Below are positions 23,663 to 30,426 of a stretch of 40,030 bases of DNA, piece by piece. The translations under genes were made by a program, and so were the position numbers. Every line of letters begins with the position of its first letter. Position 1 is the first letter of the stretch. This DNA comes from Candidatus Daviesbacteria bacterium RIFCSPHIGHO2_02_FULL_43_12 (GTDB lineage: Bacteria; Patescibacteriota; Microgenomatia; Daviesbacterales; UBA10151): contig MFDD01000001.1 in the NCBI GenBank assembly GCA_001776775.1, positions 1,804-41,833 of the forward strand, written 5' to 3'. A model generated the notes under the pieces. The model searched no databases. It saw nothing but the letters and a program-made list of their open reading frames with translations, and was not told the origin of the DNA.

Positions 23663-24310
23663 TTAGCGGTAGCTGATGTAGCCTGGGGGACAGTTGGGTT
23701 GAGGTCGCCCCATTCGAGGGGGCCTAGTCAAATTTGGCAGACCAGCTTGAAGCAAAGTTTGGCCTAATCGACGCCGGATAACTCGTCTTTCCCATGGCCT
23801 AAAGTTTTCTCCAGTAGTCTCCGCAAATAAATTCATAATCTCTTGTCTGTCAAAAGCTGCCCCAGACACAGAAAACAGGCGCTTGTGATCTGAAGAGGCC
23901 TGAGTCCCATCAAGGGCATAATTAAACACTTTTCCAGAGATAGCTACTTGTGCCATGACGGCTTTTCCATGCCTGAGTGCCCACAGGAAATCGACAAGTG
24001 AAGCAAACTGATGTCCGCCGAAGACACCAGTACTGATCTCATAATTATTTGCCGGGTTTCCATTATGAATAAGGTTCCTCTGTTGGGCTGCATACCAGGG
24101 GTTGTAGGCATTAGCGGTACGGTCGATCGATCTTAAAACCGCAGCTAATCCATCGGCGTCTGGCACGTTAGTCAGCCAGCTGGCCGCAAAAAAGGGTTGT
24201 CCGGTCACTTCTGGTTCAGGAATTGCCACCTCCATAGCCAGTTTATCGCTAACGCTAATTGGGTAGGTATAAATCTCTGGAGTAACTCTAGATCTGTCAT
24301 GTATCGCCAT
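23663..24310 (-). CDS. Unknown protein divergent from the helicase/sigma-like gene
   Basis: I do not recognise this 215-residue protein. It is soluble, without signal or membrane segment, with a Gln/His/Trp-containing middle and an Arg/Pro-rich C-terminal tail (RPPRMGRPQPNCPPGY). Its promoter TTGAAA/TATTAT ends 6 nt before the ATG and is back-to-back with the helicase promoter, so the two could share regulation. It converges with the PafA-like gene with a 12-bp gap. It has no Gly-Gly-Glu/Gln end and so is not a Pup. Confidence 0.6.
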   Translation of the reverse strand: MAIHDRSRVTPEIYTYPISVSDKLAMEVAIPEPEVTGQPFFAASWLTNVPDADGLAAVLRSIDRTANAYNPWYAAQQRNLIHNGNPANNYEISTGVFGGHQFASLVDFLWALRHGKAVMAQVAISGKVFNYALDGTQASSDHKRLFSVSGAAFDRQEIMNLFAETTGENFRPWERRVIRRRLGQTLLQAGLPNLTRPPRMGRPQPNCPPGYISYR

Positions 24311-24316
24311 AACCCT

Positions 24317-24345
24317 ATAATAGGTGGCTACGATTAAAATTTCAA
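24317..24345 (-). promoter_or_regulatory. Promoter of the unknown 215-residue protein gene
   Basis: The -35 TTGAAA (24340-24345) and -10 TATTAT (24317-24322) are 17 bp apart. The ATG at 24310 is 6 nt downstream. Confidence 0.65.
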
Positions 24346-24378
24346 GCCTAGAGATTTTAGGGAGCAGGAGATACTAAG

Positions 24379-24408
24379 TTGCGACCTATAGTCACTAAAT
24401 GGTATAAT
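24379..24408 (+). promoter_or_regulatory. Promoter of the helicase/sigma-like gene
   Basis: TTGCGA (24379-24384) and a perfect TATAAT (24403-24408) are 18 bp apart; the ATG is 8 nt downstream. Confidence 0.65.
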
Positions 24409-24416
24409 TCTTCTCC

Positions 24417-26969
24417 ATGCAAGATAGAGATAATCAGCCACGTCGCTACGATACAAGAATTCCAGCTGAACTGGCAGCCATAACCAAACAAGCAGGATCT
24501 CGAATCAGAAGATATGTAACTCAGCAAGGTTTACGCACCACCAGACCTTATCAAGTACCTTTTCTGCTAGATTTAGCTGATTTTTTTGATCAAGGAAAGA
24601 ATGCTGGATATGAAGCCTTTACTACTGGGTGGGGAAAAACTCATTTTGGAGCAGCTATTATCGAAGCGTTAAGGGTGCCCACTGTTATTCTTTCGCCAAC
24701 TACAGATATTTTAGACAATACTGCTCAAGTGGTAGGAGCAGATCATCGCCAGCTCAGAATTGCTAGCTACTCAGGCGCAAAGAAAGAAGATCTAACCGCA
24801 GCCGAAGTTATAAATACCACCTATCAATCTATTCAAAGGTTGGTGTCCACAGGTCAGGTCGATGCCTCTAAGATCGGATTACTTATTGTTGACGAGGCAG
24901 ACTTAGGGTTAGGAGATATACATCATAAACTTTATCGCCAGTTTCCTAATGCCATTAAAATAGGGTTGACGGCAACTCCCTTTTTTCCTCAAATTGACCG
25001 ATATGCATCTCGAGGACTATTGGATCCCGGCGAACCTTGGATAGCAATGTTTACAACTCGTATCAATGGTCAGAGTTTAACCGAAGGAATGGAGAAAGGT
25101 ATTAATCCACCACTGCGGGCCTTTCAGCTAAGAAGCGGGATTCGGGTAGCTAGAATTGGCACAGATGCTAAAGGAGAGTATAAACTAGGAGAACTTGACG
25201 AGTATCTCAATACAGAGGACTTAGGATTTGAAATCTTAGGTCTTTTGGCTGGTCCGGATAAGCTACAGGCAGTTCGCGGAAATGCACGTTTTTCCGAGAG
25301 ATTAATGGAGGATATTGCAGCTGTTTATCAAGAGATTAAAGGTAGGCCTACCATGGTTTTTGCGAATAGTATTGACCATGCCATCAGTATCCAGGAGCTC
25401 TTAGCTCGCTATAATCTAACAGCGGCCACCTTCTTTAGCAGGGGTCTATCCAGACAGGATAGAAATGATCGCCTAGCCGCTCATAGAAATGGTTCTTTGC
25501 CTATTCTGGTTGGGGTAGATGCCCTAGGAAGAGGAGTAGATGCTCCAGCTACTGAGGTTGGAATTATAAGTCGAAGTACCAGATCAGCTGTTCGACTTGG
25601 GCAAATGGTCGGAAGGCTTACCAGAACGTCTCCTGAAACTGGTAAAACTCACGCCTTAGCTATTCAATTAGTGCATGAGCATGCGGGAGGGAGCGACCAG
25701 AGACCATTGCTTGTCAGTGACTTATTCGATCCTGAATATGTCAAAAGAGGCGGAGCGACAGGAAGGGAGGCAAGGAGACGGCATGCAATTACTACTGGAA
25801 ATATTCTCCCCCCTCCGGTGGTCACTTTTGAGGGGGCAGAGGTTGATGGAATAATCCAGGAAGCACACCAAGCGGATTTAGCTAGAGCTCGTTTTAATGA
25901 GGGTTCAGTTAAAAACCTGAGCGAAACGATCGATCAAGAACTTTCTGAAATTGCGTCACAATTAGGACCACAAGCTTCTCTGCTCGATTTATACCAAAAA
26001 TGGGCAGGTATTTTACCTGGTCATATCAGCTCAACTATTGGAAAAAATGCTTTGCAAGCGATTGCCGATATTGATACCAATTTGGTTAAATATGGCCGAA
26101 AAGTCCTGACTTTTATGTATATGAGCACAATCCTGACAGCGATTAGTCCCTTTATAAAAGGAGTCTCTCATAGTGAACAGGAAGAATATTTAGCTATCGC
26201 TGTGGGTGTTGTTTATGAAAGAGCTCATACAATAGGTTCAGAAGCCAATCTTGCTGGAAGAATCCAGCGCTTAGTTCAAAATGCCTTAGTGAGCTACATT
26301 TCTAAAAGAGATCAGATTCCTGCTGATCTGGTTCGCTCCCAGCATCATCCAGAGATTGTTGCCACCCTGAGGGATGAAGTTAATGGTGGGAGAGAGTTGT
26401 CTAATCTAGTAATAGAAGATTTAAGTAATAGGTTTCATGTAGCCCCCAATGCCATCAGGGCTTACTATGATGAGCTCAAAGAAAGAGCTAAGACAACAGA
26501 TTCTGATTTGAGCCAAGATCCTGTTTTTGAGGCAGTCTCTTTGCAAGAAACAGCTGAATTAATAGATAGGATGACCGATCCGCGAAGGATTGGAATATCA
26601 GATGCAGAGTCAGATCCAAGACTCTTAACAAAAGAGCAAGCTATGGTTTTAAGGATGTTTTTTTTGTTGGAGATGAGCAAGGATGGAATTGGGGGCCAAT
26701 TTGGAATAACGACTAATCGAGGTGTCGATTTAAGAATAGAAGCTGCTCTCGCTAAACTAACCACTCCAGAGTATTTTATGTTACGTTTACTCCATGACCC
26801 TGATCATCCAGCTAGCTTAGAAAGATTTAGGGAGGTCTTTGATAGGAAAATGCTTGAGTCTTTGGTGAGTAAATTAACTCAAGTTATTAATCGTCTGCGA
26901 CACCAGAGTGAGGAAGATCCCGAAATAAACTTTACAGGTTTTTCAGAGGAAAGTCCGGATAACCGTTGA
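24417..26969 (+). CDS. SF2 helicase with a C-terminal region resembling sigma-70 regions 2 to 4
   Basis: The first ~430 residues are a superfamily 2 helicase. It has TGWGKTH (Walker A, residues 70-76), DEAD (159-162), TATP (185-188), VFANS (about 315) and QMVGRLTR (396-403). The second half resembles sigma-70. A helical EEYLAIAVGVVYERA block (about 589) is like region 2. LSNRFHVAPNAIRAYYDEL (about 668) is like region 3. LTKEQAMVLRMFFLLEMSKDG followed by FGITTNRGVDLRIEAALAKL (about 737-781) closely follows the region 4 pattern ending in GVTRERVRQIExxAL. I infer a nucleic-acid remodelling protein that touches promoter DNA or RNA polymerase, or that reuses the HTH for another DNA site. The 3' end overlaps the convergent fmt by 38 bp. 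Confidence 0.75.
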   Translation: MQDRDNQPRRYDTRIPAELAAITKQAGSRIRRYVTQQGLRTTRPYQVPFLLDLADFFDQGKNAGYEAFTTGWGKTHFGAAIIEALRVPTVILSPTTDILDNTAQVVGADHRQLRIASYSGAKKEDLTAAEVINTTYQSIQRLVSTGQVDASKIGLLIVDEADLGLGDIHHKLYRQFPNAIKIGLTATPFFPQIDRYASRGLLDPGEPWIAMFTTRINGQSLTEGMEKGINPPLRAFQLRSGIRVARIGTDAKGEYKLGELDEYLNTEDLGFEILGLLAGPDKLQAVRGNARFSERLMEDIAAVYQEIKGRPTMVFANSIDHAISIQELLARYNLTAATFFSRGLSRQDRNDRLAAHRNGSLPILVGVDALGRGVDAPATEVGIISRSTRSAVRLGQMVGRLTRTSPETGKTHALAIQLVHEHAGGSDQRPLLVSDLFDPEYVKRGGATGREARRRHAITTGNILPPPVVTFEGAEVDGIIQEAHQADLARARFNEGSVKNLSETIDQELSEIASQLGPQASLLDLYQKWAGILPGHISSTIGKNALQAIADIDTNLVKYGRKVLTFMYMSTILTAISPFIKGVSHSEQEEYLAIAVGVVYERAHTIGSEANLAGRIQRLVQNALVSYISKRDQIPADLVRSQHHPEIVATLRDEVNGGRELSNLVIEDLSNRFHVAPNAIRAYYDELKERAKTTDSDLSQDPVFEAVSLQETAELIDRMTDPRRIGISDAESDPRLLTKEQAMVLRMFFLLEMSKDGIGGQFGITTNRGVDLRIEAALAKLTTPEYFMLRLLHDPDHPASLERFREVFDRKMLESLVSKLTQVINRLRHQSEEDPEINFTGFSEESPDNR

Positions 26970-27819
26970 GAAAATCTTTTAAGGGAATAGGGTTTTTCCC
27001 TTCCAGCTGGACTAAATAGTTCACAGTTCTCGGTCCACAGTTCACCCCGATTATATCGGGGTTCACGGTATCCGGTAAAAGTTTTACTATTTTTCCTTTC
27101 CACCTGGTCCAAGCAGTCGGCCAAGGAAAGTAGCCTCTAATCATCCGGTCTAGCACCTCGGGGGCTGGAGGGTTATCGATTTCAAAATAGCCACCCTCTT
27201 TGCTCATCAGGTTACAATAGGACGCTATAGCGTGATCTTGTAACCGAGGCTCGATTTTACCCCCGGTAAAGTCGGAGATAATCTGAGGAGCCAGCTCAGC
27301 CGCTTTTTGCCAGATCTCCTTGAGTAAACTTTGGCTGGTCTCCTGGCCAGTCAGTCTAAACTTTTCTTGATAAATAACGGGTCCATGATCCATTTGACTA
27401 TCTATCTGGATAAAAGAGATACCAGTTTCAGTCTCTCCGTTTAGAATGACCGCCGGTACTGGAGTAGCCCCTCGGTATTTAGGTAGTAAGGAAGGGTGGA
27501 TATTGATCGCTCCCTGAGAGGGGACATCCAATAACGATTGGGGAATAATCTTGCCGTAAGAAGCAACTACAATTAGTTCACAGTTCACAGTTGTCAGTTC
27601 ACGGATAAGCTCATCGTCTAATTTTTGAGGAGTAAAGACTGGGAGGTTCAGTTGGAGGGCCCGTTCTTTGATCGGAGAAGGGGTTAGCTTTTGCTTCCTA
27701 CCGAGAGGGGCGTCCGGGGTAGTAATCACCCCAACAATCGTAAAATGCCGGTGAAGTGCATCTAATACGGTAATTACAAAATCAGGAGTACCAAAGAAGA
27801 CAATCTTTCTATTTTTCAT
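26932..27819 (-). CDS. fmt: Methionyl-tRNA formyltransferase
   Basis: The enzyme formylates initiator Met-tRNA using 10-formyl-tetrahydrofolate. The 295-residue protein has FFGTPDF at the N-terminus, INIHPSLLPKYRGATPVPAVILNGE with the Asn-His pair, and DSQMDHGPV with the catalytic Asp. It lies downstream of def on the same strand with a 40-bp gap, the common def-fmt pairing. Two copies of a gttcacag word repeat lie inside the coding sequence (27018-27068 and 27575-27604) and produce the segments VNCGPRTVNYLVQ and TTVNCELIVV. The C-terminal domain is a little short. Confidence 0.93.
   Translation of the reverse strand: MKNRKIVFFGTPDFVITVLDALHRHFTIVGVITTPDAPLGRKQKLTPSPIKERALQLNLPVFTPQKLDDELIRELTTVNCELIVVASYGKIIPQSLLDVPSQGAINIHPSLLPKYRGATPVPAVILNGETETGISFIQIDSQMDHGPVIYQEKFRLTGQETSQSLLKEIWQKAAELAPQIISDFTGGKIEPRLQDHAIASYCNLMSKEGGYFEIDNPPAPEVLDRMIRGYFPWPTAWTRWKGKIVKLLPDTVNPDIIGVNCGPRTVNYLVQLEGKNPIPLKDFLNGYPDFPLKNL
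27018..27068. repeat. gttcacag word repeat inside fmt, copy A
   Basis: The words agttcacagttctcggtcc... recur, followed by a 7-bp inverted repeat CCCCGAT-TAT-ATCGGGG (27045-27061). It lies in the C-terminal coding part of fmt without breaking the frame. Confidence 0.6.
27575..27604. repeat. gttcacag word repeat inside fmt, copy B
   Basis: Three tandem-like words (agttcac, agttcac, agttgtc, agttcac) in the N-terminal domain of fmt, translated as ELTTVNCELI. The same word family occurs at 27018 and at the 3' end of folC. Confidence 0.6.
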
Positions 27820-27859
27820 TGTTTAAGGCCCCTTCTATCTTGGTTATTCTGTAACGTAG

Positions 27860-28402
27860 CTACAGCGCCACTTCTTCAAAGATATCGGCACCTGTTTTAT
27901 CTTTGCCGGTAACCTTAAAAAGCCGGGACTTCTGGCTGAGGACATAGTCTATAAATAACCTACCGTGCAGATGATCATATTCATGCTGAAAGATCATCGC
28001 GTTGACCCCCCGGAGAGTTTCTTTGACGGTCTGGCCATTTGAATTCATATAAATAACTTTGACCATGATCGGTCGGGCGACCTCTCCGTAATAGTCGGGG
28101 ATCGACAAGCAGCCTTCCAGAGAGACTTTGTAACGTTTGGAAAACCAGATTATCGTGGGATTAAAGACGGGCACAAAACCTGTTTGGCCAAGCAGATGAG
28201 GATGGTTTTCTAACTTTGCGATAAAAAACTGTTCATCTTTTCCGATTTGGGTTGCTGCTAAGCCAACCCCTTCTGGATCTGTGAAGCTCTTAGCGGTTTC
28301 AATCATCTCCGAAATAACCTTCATTAAGGCTGGAGTAACTTTTTTAACCAGTTTAGCTTGAGATCTCAGAATATTATTCGGTGCCTTAACTATCTTAAAC
28401 AT
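27860..28402 (-). CDS. def: Peptide deformylase
   Basis: It removes the formyl group from nascent proteins. The 180-residue protein has all three motifs: GVGLAATQIG (about 46-55), EGCLSIP (about 95) with the metal-binding Cys, and QHEYDHLHG (about 139), the HExxH site. It is first in a def-fmt operon. Its promoter (TTGGAA at 28433-28438, TAAACT at 28409-28414, 6 nt to the ATG) shares its -35 bases with the divergent hydrolase promoter. Confidence 0.95.
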   Translation of the reverse strand: MFKIVKAPNNILRSQAKLVKKVTPALMKVISEMIETAKSFTDPEGVGLAATQIGKDEQFFIAKLENHPHLLGQTGFVPVFNPTIIWFSKRYKVSLEGCLSIPDYYGEVARPIMVKVIYMNSNGQTVKETLRGVNAMIFQHEYDHLHGRLFIDYVLSQKSRLFKVTGKDKTGADIFEEVAL

Positions 28403-28408
28403 GCCTAA

Positions 28409-28461
28409 AGTTTATCAGATCAGACCGGTTTTTTCCAATTTTAAGTGACTGGGTGTATAAT
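28409..28461. promoter_or_regulatory. Divergent promoters for def and the hydrolase gene sharing one -35 hexamer
   Basis: The bases 28433-28438 read TTCCAA on the plus strand and TTGGAA on the minus strand. Plus strand: TATAAT at 28456-28461, 17-bp spacing, 13 nt to the ATG at 28475. Minus strand: TAAACT at 28409-28414, 18-bp spacing, 6 nt to the ATG at 28402. The two polymerases should compete for the site. Confidence 0.5.
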
Positions 28462-28474
28462 ATAACCTATAACT

Positions 28475-29281
28475 ATGAGAGATAAGGGTATTGATAATTT
28501 AATAATATCTGGTCCGAGCGGTTATCCTATTTCAGTAGCCAAATCAGGATCTGAGGGACCAAATATCCTGAAGCTTCATGCAGCAGGGACTACTCATAAT
28601 GCCGATGCAGAGACTATTCGTCGTTTGGGTGAAGAAGGAGAAGTCTGGGCCCCCAGCCTCTTTGACTTAATAGCCTCCTGTCAGCATCGAGGGATAAAAA
28701 GTCCAACTATTGGAGATATGGTTAACGAATTCTCCTCATTAGAACTAATGAATCGAAATAAAAAAACCGGTTTAGTTACTGACTCTTGGGGAGCTGATTT
28801 TGGATGGGAGTACGCCGCTCGAAATCGTCGGGAAGTGGAGTGGATGGTAGCGGCTAGCCCGACCGGCTGGCCTTTGGGCAGGTCTCTGACAGATTGGATA
28901 CCGGAATTTATTAGGATGATGTACGATGCGAGCAGAACCCCGCAGGAAATACAGAAAAATGATGCTGGTACAGATCCTCTAATGCAGCAATTTCGTAAAG
29001 ATAAGGCTTCTGTCCTACATGGTATTCTCAATTTAGCAGCCAATTCCGATTCTAGGGACGTATTCCCAAGGGTGGAGACCTCGGTCGTCATGCTGCGAGG
29101 AGTAAAAGATAGATATATCCCGTTATATTCAACCCAAAGAATCGCTGCCTCTCTTAGTCACGCTGGAGTGGCAATAGTTTCACCACACGGACATTTATGG
29201 CCAGGTTTTGATCGGGAGCAACTTATTCGACCAGTGGTTCAATTGGCTAGATCGACTTCCGGTTCAAGATCGCCATCCTGA
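28475..29281 (+). CDS. Alpha/beta hydrolase-fold protein
   Basis: The 268-residue protein fits the alpha/beta hydrolase fold. An early strand-turn gives ILKLHAAGTTHNA. The nucleophile elbow is DSWGADFG, where the first Gly of the usual GxSxG is Asp. The late strand is VVMLRGVKDRYIP, with the acid Asp. PHGHLWPGF carries the catalytic His. No signal peptide is seen. The substrate is unknown. The gene downstream (29310) has its own -10 box 28 bp after this gene's stop, so the two are not necessarily cotranscribed. Confidence 0.75.
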   Translation: MRDKGIDNLIISGPSGYPISVAKSGSEGPNILKLHAAGTTHNADAETIRRLGEEGEVWAPSLFDLIASCQHRGIKSPTIGDMVNEFSSLELMNRNKKTGLVTDSWGADFGWEYAARNRREVEWMVAASPTGWPLGRSLTDWIPEFIRMMYDASRTPQEIQKNDAGTDPLMQQFRKDKASVLHGILNLAANSDSRDVFPRVETSVVMLRGVKDRYIPLYSTQRIAASLSHAGVAIVSPHGHLWPGFDREQLIRPVVQLARSTSGSRSPS

Positions 29282-29293
29282 GCCTAAAAGGTG

Positions 29294-29299
29294 TATAAT
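29294..29299 (+). promoter_or_regulatory. -10 box that decides the start of the unknown gene at 29310
   Basis: A perfect TATAAT lies 10 nt before the ATG at 29310. There is no good -35 within the preceding hydrolase gene end. It supports this start over the longer frame that would overlap the hydrolase gene. Confidence 0.5.
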
Positions 29300-29309
29300 C
29301 CCTGACACT

Positions 29310-30137
29310 ATGTCAAAACTAATCGATGCTCGTTACCAACCGACAGAACCAATCATGTACTTGCCGGAAACCGGAAGCATTTATCGTGGATCAGGGTTAG
29401 CAATTCCTTTATCAATCTGGAAAGGGGTTTTTGAAGTTTTAGCTACTAAACCTGGCCTTGCGCAGCGAGAAATGGCCGAAGCAATCCGGGTAGTCAGTTT
29501 AGGGCGGACATACCAACCAGCTCCAATCCCCCTAGACATGCTTATAGAGTCTATGCAGAGAGCCAAGCTTTCGCCGTTCTTGGTAGCCCAAGTAAATGTC
29601 TCAGGGTTAACAACGAAAATAGATCGTTCGCCGGGTGCCAGAGTCGTTACTATTGATAAACCTGGGGGAACTGCTCGGCTTAATCGCTTTGTTACTATTT
29701 TAGATAGGCCCCCAAGATTTAATAGGGACTTATTACCTCCAGCGAGCAATCCGGCAGACGCACCAAGGGCTAAAACAGTGGACTTTAATTGGAATGACTT
29801 TTTCAGAAAACATCCGATCAATCCCAATCGCCCTCCATTCAGCCCTCCGAGGATGCAGGTGAATATATTAGCCGGCCGGGTTATGGAGACAGTTGCGCCA
29901 TTTACGGAGAGTCGACAACTCATCTCTAAAGCCACAGTTGCAGCATTGCTAATGCATAGCCCAGACCATAGTCTGGCCAGGGGTTATTTTGATCAATTAT
30001 TTCCCGGCTGGGTCAGACAACTAAAGAGTGGGGGCGTTGGGCTACATAGTTTTGGTCAAAGCCCAAATGAAGTTTTGGCAGTGACTGGACATGTCCAGGC
30101 GCTCAGTGATTATCTAAAAACAGCTTATGCTATATAA
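29310..30137 (+). CDS. Unknown protein with a possible helix-turn-helix near its N-terminus
   Basis: I do not recognise this 275-residue protein. The segment about residues 32-57 (WKGVFEVLATKPGLAQREMAEAI) could be a winged-helix-like motif. The middle is Pro/Arg/Asn-rich and probably flexible. The C-terminus (LARGYFDQLFPGWVRQL and onward) looks helical. The frame can be extended to 29208, but that overlaps the hydrolase gene, and the ATG at 29310 sits 10 nt after TATAAT. It overlaps the convergent small gene at 30125 by 13 bp. Confidence 0.6.
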   Translation: MSKLIDARYQPTEPIMYLPETGSIYRGSGLAIPLSIWKGVFEVLATKPGLAQREMAEAIRVVSLGRTYQPAPIPLDMLIESMQRAKLSPFLVAQVNVSGLTTKIDRSPGARVVTIDKPGGTARLNRFVTILDRPPRFNRDLLPPASNPADAPRAKTVDFNWNDFFRKHPINPNRPPFSPPRMQVNILAGRVMETVAPFTESRQLISKATVAALLMHSPDHSLARGYFDQLFPGWVRQLKSGGVGLHSFGQSPNEVLAVTGHVQALSDYLKTAYAI

Positions 30138-30397
30138 CCTTGGCTCTTTAATTCTTTTAGCTTCCACATAAATAGCTTTGCTTTAGATTTGGCGTTAGGA
30201 TAATCCTTCACAAAGTTTAAAGCTTGTTCCAGGAGCTGTCTTTGATGGGTCTTAGCAAGCTTAATATACAGAGAATACCGGTCGGTATCTCCCAAGACCT
30301 CACAGATAGAGCATCCATAAAACTGAAACTCTTTAGAGAGGTTTTTCGGACGTTTGGTATTTTTAACTTCATCAATTACAGCTGAAAGTTTCTTCAT
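30125..30397 (-). CDS. Small unknown basic protein
   Basis: This 90-residue, Lys-rich protein has no membrane segment and a CSIC pair that could bind metal (only one CxxC is present, so it would need a partner). It lies 29 bp downstream of the O-antigen ligase gene on the same strand and could be cotranscribed. I do not recognise the family. Confidence 0.6.
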   Translation of the reverse strand: MKKLSAVIDEVKNTKRPKNLSKEFQFYGCSICEVLGDTDRYSLYIKLAKTHQRQLLEQALNFVKDYPNAKSKAKLFMWKLKELKSQGYIA

Positions 30398-30426
30398 TTG
30401 TATAGCTAAAAGCTCCCGACTAAAGA

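Noticed and set aside
29208-29309. Longer start for the unknown protein at 29310
   Set aside because: It lies in the end of the hydrolase gene, and TATAAT sits 10 nt before the ATG at 29310.
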